In this document: positions 29,330 to 38,111 of the stretch, piece by piece
Numbering within the stretch: the stretch's first letter is position 1
How the letters are laid out: the number at the start of each line of letters is the position of its first letter
NCBI GenBank assembly: GCA_032162705.1
Contig: JAVRON010000131.1
Location: 10,134-74,133, forward strand
Source: QHXN01 sp032162705
GTDB taxonomy: Bacteria; Acidobacteriota; Blastocatellia; Pyrinomonadales; Pyrinomonadaceae
Reading direction: 5' to 3'
Length of the DNA stretch: 64,000 nucleotides
Made by a program: the position numbers and the translations under genes
Notes under the pieces: model-generated
Told to the model about the DNA's origin: nothing
Databases searched by the model: none
What the model saw: the letters and a program-made list of their open reading frames with translations, nothing else

Positions 29330-29999
29330 GACTTTGCGAGCGGTCACAGGGAAGAGTTCGCGTGCGGTCACAGGAACGCGCCTCACAGGACGGCGGGCGT
29401 TGCTCGTGGCTGCGGCGCTGTTGTTGATGTGGCCGCCGTTTGCGTGGCTTGCGGCAGGCTGGCTTGTCTTAAACTCGGAGCCTGCGCGTTCCGACGTTCT
29501 GGTCGTGCTGGGCGGCTCGTCCACATACGAAGAGCGCACCGAGTACGCCGCCGAACTCTTCAGAGAAGGACTCGCGCCGAAGGTCGTCCTGACAGACGAC
29601 GGCCAGCGCGGCGGCTGGTCGCCGGAAGAGCAGCGCAACCCCTTCTTCGTCGAGCGCGCTGCCGCCGTGCTTGAGCGCGCGGGCGTGCCCGCCGAGAGAA
29701 TCGAGACGCTTCAGCCAACGACTTCGAGCACGTACGAAGAGGCACTGTTGCTGCGAGAGTACGCGGCAGCGCACGACGTTCACGGGCTTCTGGTCGTCAC
29801 TTCCGGTTATCACTCGCGGCGCGCACGCTGGACGCTCGAACGCGTCTTCCGCGGCAGCCCCGTCAGCGTAGCACTGACGGCAGTCCCGCCCGGACGGCAG
29901 ACGCCCGCGCCCGCCTTCTGGTGGCTGAGAGGCGCGGGCTGGCAAATGGTCGCGCTCGAATATTTGAAGCTGGCCTATTATCGTGTGCGTTACCGTTGA
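29325..29999 (+). CDS. YdcF/SanA-like (DUF218) membrane-anchored protein
   Basis: The protein has 224 residues. A signal-anchor helix (LLVAAALLLMWPPFAWLAA, ~27-45) is followed by a DUF218 domain: VLVVLGGSSTYEERTEYAAE, then SSTYEEALLLREYA near residue 139 and VVTSGYHSRRARWTLERVF near 155. DUF218 proteins are periplasmic-facing and linked to envelope or polysaccharide metabolism, but no reaction is firmly assigned. The ATG at 29325 is chosen over a longer frame from 29304 because it ends the tandem array. The stop and next start overlap as TGATG (29997-30001). The N-terminal TTLRAVTGKSSRAVTGTRLT contains a small duplication. Confidence 0.8.
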   Translation: MTTLRAVTGKSSRAVTGTRLTGRRALLVAAALLLMWPPFAWLAAGWLVLNSEPARSDVLVVLGGSSTYEERTEYAAELFREGLAPKVVLTDDGQRGGWSPEEQRNPFFVERAAAVLERAGVPAERIETLQPTTSSTYEEALLLREYAAAHDVHGLLVVTSGYHSRRARWTLERVFRGSPVSVALTAVPPGRQTPAPAFWWLRGAGWQMVALEYLKLAYYRVRYR

Positions 30000-31711
30000 T
30001 GATGAGAGTCACTCAACCGGGAACTATCGTAATGGAAGATGCTCGCGGCAGAATCATGGAAGGTGCTCGCGGCAGAATCCGCCCGTCGTTGGTTGTTGTC
30101 CTTCTGGCGGCGATTATGGCGGCGGCCTTGATCGGCTACGGCGTCGCGCGCAGGCACGCGGGCGAAGCGGAGCAGAGCATTCGTCGCGGCTCCGCCGGGT
30201 CGAACGGCCAGCGGACAATAACGCTCAAAGCCGGAGACGATCTCCAGCGCGCTCTCGACGCGGCGCGGCCCGGCGACACGCTGGTGCTTCAGGCGGGCGC
30301 GACCTTCGTCGGGCCCCTGACGCTTCCGCTCAAGCGCGGCGACGAGTTCGTCAACGTCGAGTCGTCGGCGCTCGACAGGCTCCCGCCCGAAGGCCAACGC
30401 GTCTCGCCGACAGACGCCGCGCTCATGCCGAAGATCGTCTCGCCGGGACGCGGCGAGGCGGCGCTTCGCACGGCGGCGGGCGCGCACCACTACCGCTTCA
30501 TCGGCGTCGAGTTCGCGACGAAGGACGAGGGCGCGCTGGCCTACGAGCTTCTGAAGCTCGGCCAAGACGACCGCACGCAGGACTCGCTCGACAAGGTTCC
30601 GCATCATCTCGTCTTCGACCGTTGCTACATCCACGCGCTTCCCACGCAGAGCCTCAAGCGCGGCATCGCACTCAACAGTGCCGAGACTTCCATCATCAAC
30701 TCTTACGTCGCGGGCTTCAAGGTCGTCGGGCAAGAGGCGCAGGCCATCGCGGGATGGAACGGCCCGGGCCCTTTCCACATCGTCAACAACTACCTTGAGG
30801 CCGCAGGCGAGAATATCCTCTTCGGCGGCGCGACCGCCATCATCCCCGGCCTCGTCCCCACGGACATCGAGGTGCGGCGCAACCACTTCGCCAAAGACCC
30901 CGCGTGGTACCCGCAGCACCCGTCCTACGCAGGGACGCACTGGTCTGTGAAGAACCTCTTCGAGTTGAAGAACGCGCGCCGCGTCCGCATCGAGGGCAAC
31001 CTCTTCGAGTACAACTGGACGGACGCGCAGGCCGGCTACGCGATTCTCTTCACGCCGCGGCCCAACGACAGCGGAGCGGCGGCGGTGGTCGAGGACATTC
31101 AGTTCACCAACAACGTCGTGCGCCACGTCGCCGCCGTCTTTCACATCGCAGGGCAGGACGACCTTGCACAGAATCCGAAGGCGCATCTCGCACGCCGCAT
31201 CAGTATCACCAATAACCTGTTCGACGAAGTGGACGGCGAACGTTGGGGCGGAGACGGCGCGCTGCTTAAGATCGGCCAGAGCGCAGACTTCGTCACCGTC
31301 GATCACAACACGGTCATCCACACCGGTAACATCACGAAGGCTTATGGCGACCCGAGCCTCAACTTCGTCTTCACGAACAATCTGCTCGCGCACAACGACT
31401 ACGGCATCATGGGCGACAGCCAGTCGCCGGGGCTGAAAACCATCGAAGCCTTCTTCCCCGGCGGCGTTCTGCGCGGCAACGCCATCGCCGGAGCCGAGAG
31501 CCGACTTTATCCTCCTGGCAACTTCTTCCCGCCGTCGCTCGACGCGGTGCGATTTGTAAACCGGGCGGCGGGCGACTACCACTTGCAACCCGCCAGCCCC
31601 TACCGTGGCCGTGCGACCGACGGCAAAGATGTCGGGTGCGACTTCGCCGCGCTCGAAGCCGCCGGCCCGCTTCCCGGCACACGTCCGAGAACCGTTTCAC
31701 AGCCACGCTAA
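29999..31711 (+). CDS. Membrane-anchored right-handed beta-helix protein
   Basis: The protein has about 570 residues. An N-terminal membrane helix (SLVVVLLAAIMAAALIGYG, ~24-42) is followed by a parallel beta-helix domain. That domain begins TLKAGDDLQRALDAARPGDT and continues with short N-rich coils such as NNYLEAAGENILFGGATA and FTNNVVRHVA. Beta-helix proteins of this type bind or cleave acidic polysaccharides in the periplasm or outside. The upstream gene overlaps by one base (TGATG). A 24-bp duplication encodes EDARGRIMEGARGRI at the N-terminus, so an ATG at 30032 is also possible. It is a close paralogue of residues ~45-540 of the protein at 32568-35420. No catalytic residues could be assigned. 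Confidence 0.82.
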   Translation: MMRVTQPGTIVMEDARGRIMEGARGRIRPSLVVVLLAAIMAAALIGYGVARRHAGEAEQSIRRGSAGSNGQRTITLKAGDDLQRALDAARPGDTLVLQAGATFVGPLTLPLKRGDEFVNVESSALDRLPPEGQRVSPTDAALMPKIVSPGRGEAALRTAAGAHHYRFIGVEFATKDEGALAYELLKLGQDDRTQDSLDKVPHHLVFDRCYIHALPTQSLKRGIALNSAETSIINSYVAGFKVVGQEAQAIAGWNGPGPFHIVNNYLEAAGENILFGGATAIIPGLVPTDIEVRRNHFAKDPAWYPQHPSYAGTHWSVKNLFELKNARRVRIEGNLFEYNWTDAQAGYAILFTPRPNDSGAAAVVEDIQFTNNVVRHVAAVFHIAGQDDLAQNPKAHLARRISITNNLFDEVDGERWGGDGALLKIGQSADFVTVDHNTVIHTGNITKAYGDPSLNFVFTNNLLAHNDYGIMGDSQSPGLKTIEAFFPGGVLRGNAIAGAESRLYPPGNFFPPSLDAVRFVNRAAGDYHLQPASPYRGRATDGKDVGCDFAALEAAGPLPGTRPRTVSQPR

Positions 31712-31897
31712 ACCAACGCACATTCGCCGGGGAGATGGACGAAGAGGGGAGTGGGAGTGTGCCCCTTTAAGGCTCCTCCAGGTCAATCTGCCTGGGCGGA
31801 ATGCCGCCTTCTCTTTTTCTGGAAATGCCTCATTTCTCTTCCATTTTTCGGGCGAAAGACTGTTTTGCGGTCTCCTGCACGGGTCGCAAAAAAGAGG

Positions 31898-31926
31898 TTG
31901 ACAACCACAGTTGATTGTTGTTCAAT
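31898..31926 (+). promoter_or_regulatory. Sigma70-like promoter upstream of the c-di-GMP riboswitch
   Basis: TTGACA (31898-31903) is a perfect -35 box. It is followed by a 17-base spacer and TTCAAT (31921-31926, 4 of 6 to TATAAT). The expected start is near 31933, about 60 bases before the aptamer core. Confidence 0.65.
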
Positions 31927-31984
31927 CGATTTGTCGCTGCCGCCGCAAACGGCAACAGGGCAGCATGATCTTTCAGGCAGATGA

Positions 31985-32095
31985 TTGCACACGATAAGGG
32001 CAAACCTGTTGCGAGACAGGGACGCAAAGCCGTGAATCTCTCTCTAGAGTGACGTTTCCGAAAGTCGCTTGCCGGGAGATTGTCTGGTTGCCGAA
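31985..32095 (+). promoter_or_regulatory. Cyclic di-GMP-I riboswitch (GEMM-I aptamer)
   Basis: The conserved core GGGCAAACC (31998-32006) is followed by hairpin CCTGTT-GCGA-GACAGG, whose loop is a GNRA tetraloop. Then comes GGGACGCAAAGCC (32019-32031). A second arm closes through AATCTC with GAGATT, and GGTTGCC (32086-32092) pairs back to GGCAAACC. These are the defining blocks of GEMM-I. No U-rich terminator is evident just downstream, so control may act on translation or through the ~470-base leader that separates the aptamer from the ATG at 32568. Confidence 0.88.
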
Positions 32096-32567
32096 GGCGA
32101 TCTGAAGATAGCCAACCCCTGCGTAACTTCGCGGACGCGTCACGTGCTTCCAACCGGGTCACATTACTTCACCCGAATCCCCGGCGGGCGCGTCGCTCTT
32201 ATACGTGAACCATTAGTTACGTCGCGGACGGAATCACATCCACTCGCCCTCCTTCTTTATCCGTGATTCCACTGTCTTCTTTCCCTTTACAACTTTCCTC
32301 CCGACAACACGGCTCGTCCGACCAACGCCCGAACTCATCTCCGCACACCGAAGCGAAGAGAGGGCGTGTCCCTTCGTCTCTTCAAATCCCTCCCAGAGAG
32401 CAGACCGGCACGACTCTCGACCGGCCATAGCTATCCTTAATGTGCCCTTCGCCGAAGGCACATCGAGATCACCGACCAAAGGCACACCACGCGCGAGCGT
32501 GGGCCGCAAAGTCAGGAGACTCAGCCGCGGCTGAGTTCGTCCGATTACCGAAGTGAGGTTCCAGTAC
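32096..32567 (+). other. Long 5' leader between riboswitch and beta-helix/DUF4214 gene
   Basis: 472 bases without a convincing gene. It is pyrimidine-rich on the plus strand and is presumably transcribed from the promoter at 31898. GAGG at 32555-32558 serves the ATG at 32568. A minus-strand open frame in this stretch lacks a ribosome-binding site and was not accepted. The expression platform of the riboswitch should lie here, but no clear structure was identified. Confidence 0.5.
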
Positions 32568-35420
32568 ATGACCACGCAGACAAGGTTTGGGTTCCATCTC
32601 CCCCGTCTCTTTAATCATAAGTTTAAGTCCCTCGTTCTTTTCATCACCCTCTTCATCTTCGCGGGCACAGCGCAGACGACTCACGCCGCCACGCTCACGG
32701 TCGGCGCGGGCGCGAGTCTGCAACAGGCGCTCGACGCAGCGCAGCCCGGCGACACCCTTCTACTCGAAGCGGGCGCGACCTTCATCGGCCCCTTCACGCT
32801 CCCGAACAAGCAGGGCGACGCGTGGATCACCATCCAGTCGTCCGCGCTCGCCTCTCTGCCCGGCGCAGGGCAGCGCGTCTCGCCTTCCGACTCAACGTCG
32901 ATGCCGAAGCTGCTTTCGCCCGGCCTCGGCGAGCCTGCGATCAAGACCGCGTCGGGCGCGCACCACTACCGTTTTGTCGGCGTGGAGATTTCGACGACGA
33001 ACGCCAGCGCCAACGTCTACGATCTAGTCAGGCTCGGAGCCGACGACTCTTCGCAGAGCACTCTGGCCTCAGTGCCGCACCATCTCGCCTTCGACCGCTG
33101 CTACATCCACGCGCTTCCCACGCAGAGCCTCAAGCGCGGCATCGCACTACACAGCGCCGAGACTTCCATCATCAACTCTTACGTCTCAAGCTTCAAGGTC
33201 GTCGGCCAGGAGGCGCAGGCCATCGGCTCCTGGAACGGCCCGGGCCCCTTCCACATCATCAACAACTACCTTGAGGCCGCGGGCGAGGTCATCCTCTTCG
33301 GCGGCGCGACCCCGGCCATCACGGGACTCATCCCCACGGACATCGAGGTGCGGCGCAACCACTTCGCCAAAGACCCCGCGTGGTCTCCGCTGTATCCGGC
33401 CTACGCCGGGACACACTGGACTTGTAAGAACCTCTTCGAGCTGAAGAACGCGCGCCGCGCGGTGATTGACGGGAACCTCTTCGAGTACAACTGGAACGAC
33501 GCACAGCAGGGCTACGCGATTCTCTTCACGCCGCGGCCCAACGACAGCGGAGCGGCGGCGGTGGTCGAGGACATTCAGTTCACCAACAACGTCGTGCGCC
33601 ACGTCGCCGCTGGCATCCACGTCGCGGGCGAGGACTCTTTGTCCTCGACGCCGGATGCGATCATCGGGCGGCGCATCACCATCTCCAACAATCTCTTCTA
33701 CGACGTTGACTCGGCGAACTGGGGCGGCGACGGTGCATTCATGAAAGTTGGCGCGGGCGTTCAGTCCGTGACGGTGGATCACAACACGGTAGATCAGAAG
33801 GGCAACATCACGAAAGCGTGGGGAACACCCGTCTCGAACTTCGTCTTTACGAACAACCTGATGCCGCACAACGACTACGGCTTCATAGGCGACAGTCAGG
33901 GCCCGGGTCTCGGGACGCTGAACACATACTTCCCCGGCTACACGTTCGACCGCAACGTCCTGGCCGGTGACTGTTCCTACGCTGTTAATCACGACCGCTG
34001 GTATCCTGCAAACAACTTCTTCCCCACGCAACTCGACGCGGCCGGCTTCGTGAATCGCGCGGGCGGCGACTACCGTCTGCTGCCGACCAGCCCCTATGCA
34101 ACTTCGGCGACCGATGGTAAGGCCGTCGGCTGCGACTTCAACGCGCTCAATGCCGCGATGACAGGCGTGTCCCCGACACCGACACCGACACCAACGCCCC
34201 TGCCCACACCTCTGCCGACGCCTTTGCCGACACCTTTGCCGACACCTTTGCCGACACCTTCGGCAACTCCTACACCTGCGCCGACACCGACGCCTGCTCC
34301 CACGCCGACGCCCTCGACCGGCGGCAGAACCCAGACGAGAGTCTTGAAGGCAAGGCTGGACGCGCAGAGCATCAGCAACGACCTCTCGACGACGGTCGCC
34401 ACCGCAGCGTCCGTGTCATCGGCGGTGACAACGCAGAGCGTCAGCCCCACCGACAGGCTCGCAGCCGTCGTCCTTGACATACAGCAGGCTTACACCGAGT
34501 TCGGTGGCGAGCGCAGCCTCTATCCGGCGGCGTCTCGCATCGAGGTCGCACTCTCTACTGCTCTCAACTACGCCGTCGCGGCCAACGCCTTCGCCATGCA
34601 GAACCACATGGCAGAGGTGAAGCCGAGTCTTCAGAAGGCCATCGACAATCTGGAGCTGGCCGACGTGCTGATGGTCTACGGCAATGTCCAGAACCCTGTT
34701 GACTACGCACAGTATTTCGTGCGCCAGCACTACGTTGACTTCCTCGGTCGCGAGCCGGACGAGACGGGGCGTGCTTTCTGGGAGAGCCAGATTGCAAACT
34801 GCGGCTCGGACTCGCGCTGCGTCGAAGCAAGGCGCATCAATGTCTCCGCCGCGTACTTCCACTCCATCGAGTTCAAGGAGACTGGCTATCTCGTCTACCG
34901 TCTCTACCGCGCCTCGTTCGGGCGGACGGTGCTCTTCAATGAGTTCCTCGCCGACACGCAGGAGGTGGCGAAGGGCGTGATTGTCGGCGAGACGGGCTGG
35001 CAGGACAGGCTCGCTGCAAACAAGAAGGCGTTCTATCAAGCTTGGACGCAGCGCCCCGACTTCCGCGCGCGTTACGACTCATTGACGGCGAGCCAGTTCG
35101 TCGATGTCCTCTGCGCCGCAACCGGCGTCGTGGCAAACGGCGCGGAGCGCGACGCACTGGTCGCATCGCTCCAGGCCGGGGCCCCACGCGCGGACGTTCT
35201 GGCGACGCTGGTCGAGAGCAACGAGTTCTCAAGGTTCGAGTTCAACAAGGCGTTTGTGTTGATGCAGTATTTCGGCTACCTGAGGCGCGACCCGGACGCC
35301 GCGGGTTACGGCTACTGGCTCTCGAAGCTCGAACAGTTCGGCGGCGACTACCAGCGCGCCGAGATGGTCAAGGCGTTCCTCGGATCGACCGAGTACCGTG
35401 ACCGCTTCATACAGCAGTGA
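32568..35420 (+). CDS. Secreted beta-helix protein with Pro/Thr linker and C-terminal DUF4214 region
   Basis: The protein has 950 residues. A Sec signal peptide (LVLFITLFIFAGTAQTTHA, cut near residue 40) is followed by a beta-helix domain to ~535, nearly identical in places to the protein at 29999. Next comes a low-complexity linker of TP and LPTP units (~538-590) and a helical segment. The C-terminal DUF4214 region (~705-950) holds two repeats: YVDFLGREPDETGRAFWESQ and YFGYLRRDPDAAGYGYWLSK. DUF4214 is common in surface and S-layer-like proteins. The gene sits downstream of a c-di-GMP-I riboswitch. A plausible role is a surface protein that binds or processes the EPS when c-di-GMP changes. 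No PEP-CTERM motif is present at the C-terminus. Confidence 0.87.
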   Translation: MTTQTRFGFHLPRLFNHKFKSLVLFITLFIFAGTAQTTHAATLTVGAGASLQQALDAAQPGDTLLLEAGATFIGPFTLPNKQGDAWITIQSSALASLPGAGQRVSPSDSTSMPKLLSPGLGEPAIKTASGAHHYRFVGVEISTTNASANVYDLVRLGADDSSQSTLASVPHHLAFDRCYIHALPTQSLKRGIALHSAETSIINSYVSSFKVVGQEAQAIGSWNGPGPFHIINNYLEAAGEVILFGGATPAITGLIPTDIEVRRNHFAKDPAWSPLYPAYAGTHWTCKNLFELKNARRAVIDGNLFEYNWNDAQQGYAILFTPRPNDSGAAAVVEDIQFTNNVVRHVAAGIHVAGEDSLSSTPDAIIGRRITISNNLFYDVDSANWGGDGAFMKVGAGVQSVTVDHNTVDQKGNITKAWGTPVSNFVFTNNLMPHNDYGFIGDSQGPGLGTLNTYFPGYTFDRNVLAGDCSYAVNHDRWYPANNFFPTQLDAAGFVNRAGGDYRLLPTSPYATSATDGKAVGCDFNALNAAMTGVSPTPTPTPTPLPTPLPTPLPTPLPTPLPTPSATPTPAPTPTPAPTPTPSTGGRTQTRVLKARLDAQSISNDLSTTVATAASVSSAVTTQSVSPTDRLAAVVLDIQQAYTEFGGERSLYPAASRIEVALSTALNYAVAANAFAMQNHMAEVKPSLQKAIDNLELADVLMVYGNVQNPVDYAQYFVRQHYVDFLGREPDETGRAFWESQIANCGSDSRCVEARRINVSAAYFHSIEFKETGYLVYRLYRASFGRTVLFNEFLADTQEVAKGVIVGETGWQDRLAANKKAFYQAWTQRPDFRARYDSLTASQFVDVLCAATGVVANGAERDALVASLQAGAPRADVLATLVESNEFSRFEFNKAFVLMQYFGYLRRDPDAAGYGYWLSKLEQFGGDYQRAEMVKAFLGSTEYRDRFIQQ

Positions 35421-35440
35421 CCGCCCGGTCACTTCCTATC

Positions 35441-35494
35441 TCTACTTTGTTTCGAGCCAGGGGGGCAGTTCTACTTTGTTTCGAGCCAGGGGGG
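35441..35494 (+). repeat. 29-bp direct tandem duplication after the DUF4214 gene
   Basis: The 25 bases at 35441-35465 (TCTACTTTGTTTCGAGCCAG plus five G) recur exactly at 35470-35494, giving a 29-bp period. The array begins 20 bases after the stop codon. Confidence 0.8.
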
Positions 35495-35575
35495 TTGGTA
35501 GTACAGAGACGCGGGCGTTAGCGAACGAGTCAGAACTAACGATGAGCTATGAACACTGCAACGATGAACGTGGAA

Positions 35576-35674
35576 GGATGCCGGATGTTAGGTGCTGGGT
35601 GCTGGTAAAAGCATAGCCGGTATCAGGGCTGGTGAAAGCAGAGCTGACATCCAGCATCTAACACCCGGCATCAC
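35576..35674. repeat. Heptad-word inverted repeat (GATGCCGG...GGTGCTGG)
   Basis: GATGCCGGATGTTAGGTGCTGG on the left matches the reverse complement of CCAGCATCTAACACCCGGCATC on the right with two mismatches. The words GGTGCTG GGTGCTG show the same 7-bp period as the other gene-boundary palindromes. Confidence 0.7.
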
Positions 35675-35937
35675 TCCTCAGTGAATCTTTGCAGCGTTCC
35701 GACTTCAGCGTTTTTCCCGACTCGGATGCTAACGCCCGCGTCTTTGGTCTCAGAATGGACGGAAGGGCAGACGGAAGGGAGGAATGAATTTTGTTGCCCG
35801 TCTCGCCCGCCGTGCGGTAATCTGAGATAGAGCAATCGCGCGTCCCCGGCGCGCCGGGGCGTTCGCTTAAAGCCGCCTAAAGTTTTGGCATCGCGCATAG
35901 TGCCCGGCGCGTGTCGGCCTCCGAAGCCTTATCGAAG

Positions 35938-37011
35938 ATGTCCTCTTCAACCTTGCCCGAACGAATCTGGAAACCGCTGCTGGTCGCGGCTGCGTTGGCG
36001 TTCGCCTACTGGGGCGTGCTCGCGCGTCTCTCGCGCTTCTGGTGGGAGGACGAGAACTATTCGCACGGGCTGTTGATACCGTTCGTCATCGGATATCTCC
36101 TCTGGGCGGAGCGCGGCAGGCTTGCGGGGCTGGAGAAGCGCCCGCGTGTCGTGTGGGGCGCGGCGGCTACGGTCGCGGCACTCTTTGCGCTGTGGGTCGG
36201 GACGGCGGGCGCGGAGTTGTTCACGCAGCGCATGTCGCTCGTCTTGCTGCTTGTCGGGCTGGTCGTTTACTTCTGGGGATGGCGACTGCTGCGCGCCGTC
36301 GTCGTGCCGCTCCTGCTGCTCGCGCTGGCGATCCCGGTTCCCGCCATCGTCTTTAACAAGGTCGCTTTCCCGCTGCAACTGTTCGCGTCGCGCTGCGCCG
36401 TCTGGGCGATGCGACTGTTCGACATCCCCGTCCTGCGCGAGGGCAACGTGATTGAGCTTTACCCGCTCGGCTCGACGACAACCAAGCGGCTCGAAGTGGT
36501 CGAGGCTTGCAGCGGCATCCGCAGCCTGATGACTCTGGTGACGCTGGCCGTCGTCTTCGCATACTTCACAAGCCCTTCGGACGGAGAAGGCACGGGCGGC
36601 CCGCGGCTCGCGCGTTACCGAACGCTTCGCGCCGTCGCCATCGTGCTGGCGGCCATCCCCATCGCGATCATCACGAACGCTGCGCGCGTGAGCGGCACGG
36701 GCGTGCTCGCGCGTTTCTACGGCACGCAGGTCGCGGACGGTTTCTTCCACGAGTTTTCCGGCTGGGTCATCTACATCGTCGCCTTCCTCCTGCTCTTCGC
36801 CTTCGGCTGGCTCATCGACCGCTTCAACCCGACGCGGCGCGGCGGCCCGGGGAGCAGCGGCGGGGGCGCAGCCGAGGCATCATCAACAGCAGGCGAGATG
36901 GAAGTCAAAGGTGAGCCGCGTGCGGTCGCAGGTGAGCCGCGAGCAGTCGATGGCGCGGTCATGGCTCCGGCGACGATGTCAGTCAGGAGGGGTGAGGGGA
37001 CTGCGGGTTAA
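35938..37011 (+). CDS. Exosortase (EpsH/Xrt family)
   Basis: This 357-residue integral membrane protein has about eight helices. The catalytic triad of the archaeo/exosortase superfamily is visible: Cys191 in VEACSGIRSL, Arg250 in NAARVSGTGVL and His271 in FFHEFSGW. Exosortases are membrane transpeptidases thought to process C-terminal sorting signals (PEP-CTERM in the classic system) of exported proteins and are genetically tied to EPS. The partner EpsI gene follows by 38 bases. The ATG at 35938 is preferred over a GTG at 35911. The C-terminal tail after residue ~300 is polar and contains the duplication GEPRAVAGEPRAV. The exosortase subtype is not assigned. Confidence 0.9.
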   Translation: MSSSTLPERIWKPLLVAAALAFAYWGVLARLSRFWWEDENYSHGLLIPFVIGYLLWAERGRLAGLEKRPRVVWGAAATVAALFALWVGTAGAELFTQRMSLVLLLVGLVVYFWGWRLLRAVVVPLLLLALAIPVPAIVFNKVAFPLQLFASRCAVWAMRLFDIPVLREGNVIELYPLGSTTTKRLEVVEACSGIRSLMTLVTLAVVFAYFTSPSDGEGTGGPRLARYRTLRAVAIVLAAIPIAIITNAARVSGTGVLARFYGTQVADGFFHEFSGWVIYIVAFLLLFAFGWLIDRFNPTRRGGPGSSGGGAAEASSTAGEMEVKGEPRAVAGEPRAVDGAVMAPATMSVRRGEGTAG

Positions 37012-37049
37012 GGATCGGTTGACAGGCGGGCCCCGAGTTGAGTTAAGGG

Positions 37050-37700
37050 ATGAAAACGCAGGCTAAAAATTTCTGGGCGATGGCGTTGCTGCTGTTTGTC
37101 GGCGGCGCGTTTATCAATCTCTGGGCGGCGGCGGGCGAGGCGCGCACACCGCGACGCGCTCTGGCGGAATTCCCCGCGGAGGTCAACGGCTGGCGACAGG
37201 TAGGGCGCGATGCGCGCTTCGACGCGGCGACCGAGGCCGTCCTGCATGCAGACGACTACGTCTCGCGCGACTACGCGGGCGAGGGCGGCCACACGGCCTC
37301 GCTCTACGTCGGCTACTACGCGACGCAGCGCACGGGCGCGACCTATCACAGCCCTCTTAACTGTCTGCCCGGCTCGGGCTGGACGCTCGAAGACCCTTCG
37401 CTTATCGAGGTCAAACCTGCCGACGGGCGCGCGGCCTTCAACGTCAATCGCTACGTCATAGAGCACGGCGCGGAACGCATGCTGATGCTCTACTGGTATC
37501 AGGGGCGAGGCCGCGCCGTGGCGAGCGAGTATCTGGACAAGGCTTACACGGTCTTCGACAGCATCCGTCTGCGCCGCTCGGACGGCGCGATGGTGCGCGT
37601 CCTCGTCCCCGTCCGCGGCTCCGAGCGCGAAGCCACGGAGACGGCCACGCAGTTCGCCTCGCAGGTCGCGCCCAACCTCGCCGCCTACGTGCCGAACTGA
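37050..37700 (+). CDS. epsI: EpsI family protein (exosortase-associated)
   Basis: This 216-residue protein has an N-terminal signal anchor (WAMALLLFVGGAFINLWAA). The EpsI domain follows: ALAEFPAEVNGWRQVGRD near residue 35, YVGYYATQRTGATYHSP near 89 and CLPGSGWTLED near 107. EpsI is found next to, or fused to, exosortases and is required for EPS production in known systems; its biochemical activity is not settled. It faces the periplasm. Its position directly after the exosortase supports a single exosortase-EpsI unit. It ends in QVAPNLAAYVPN. A 411-base gap follows. Confidence 0.87.
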   Translation: MKTQAKNFWAMALLLFVGGAFINLWAAAGEARTPRRALAEFPAEVNGWRQVGRDARFDAATEAVLHADDYVSRDYAGEGGHTASLYVGYYATQRTGATYHSPLNCLPGSGWTLEDPSLIEVKPADGRAAFNVNRYVIEHGAERMLMLYWYQGRGRAVASEYLDKAYTVFDSIRLRRSDGAMVRVLVPVRGSEREATETATQFASQVAPNLAAYVPN

Positions 37701-38111
37701 CTGAATTCGCCTCTTGCTTTTTTGGCCCGGAGTAGGCATTTTAAAGATAGGAAGGGAAACCTCATTAGACATTTATAGACATTGCCTTTCCCGGTGCAGC
37801 CCTGCCGGGATAGACCGAAAGCCTTCGCGGCCTTCGGAGTTTTGACAGCCGTAGCCGGAAAGAGTCGTCCGAACCGAAAGCGCACGCGAAATGCCCCGCG
37901 CTCGCTCTCGCAAGGGAAGGCCGACCGGCCCGAAGTGTTCGAGGAACCGGCCTGATGCGCCAAACCGAAAGCGGCTTTGCCCGCCGCCGAAAGTTAAAGC
38001 GTGACGGTCGATCATGGAAGTGACTGCCTCGTCCCATGCACGCGTGACCAAAGCCCCGGTCGCTCGGCAAGACAGAAGGCGTGGACAGTCCAGTTAAGGA
38101 GTGCCTGACAG
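37701..38111 (+). other. 411-base leader with repeated ACCGAAAGC words before the TPR lipoprotein gene
   Basis: No accepted gene. The word ACCGAAAGC occurs three times (37814, 37873, 37964) with near-copies (GCCGAAAG) later. Several GC hairpins are possible, for example CCGAAAGCC/GGCCTTCGG. It could be a structured RNA leader or a decayed repeat element. A minus-strand frame of ~92 codons crosses it but lacks a ribosome-binding site. Confidence 0.4.

Larger units (their letters stand above)
35421..35937 (+). other. 517-base intergenic region before exosortase
   Basis: It contains the 29-bp duplication (35441-35494) and a heptad-word inverted repeat (35576-35674); the rest is unassigned. It probably ends the riboswitch-controlled unit and carries the promoter of the exosortase block, but no clear promoter boxes were found. 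Confidence 0.5.

Noticed and set aside
29990..31588. 532-codon open frame on the minus strand opposite the first beta-helix gene
   Set aside because: It is a GC-driven antisense frame: no ribosome-binding site, no recognisable domain, Arg/Val/Asp-rich composition, and the plus-strand gene is well supported by paralogy.
37773..38051. Minus-strand frame of ~92 codons in the leader before the TPR lipoprotein gene
   Set aside because: No ribosome-binding site and no known domain. The tail SIPAGLHRERQCL recalls translations of non-coding repeats.
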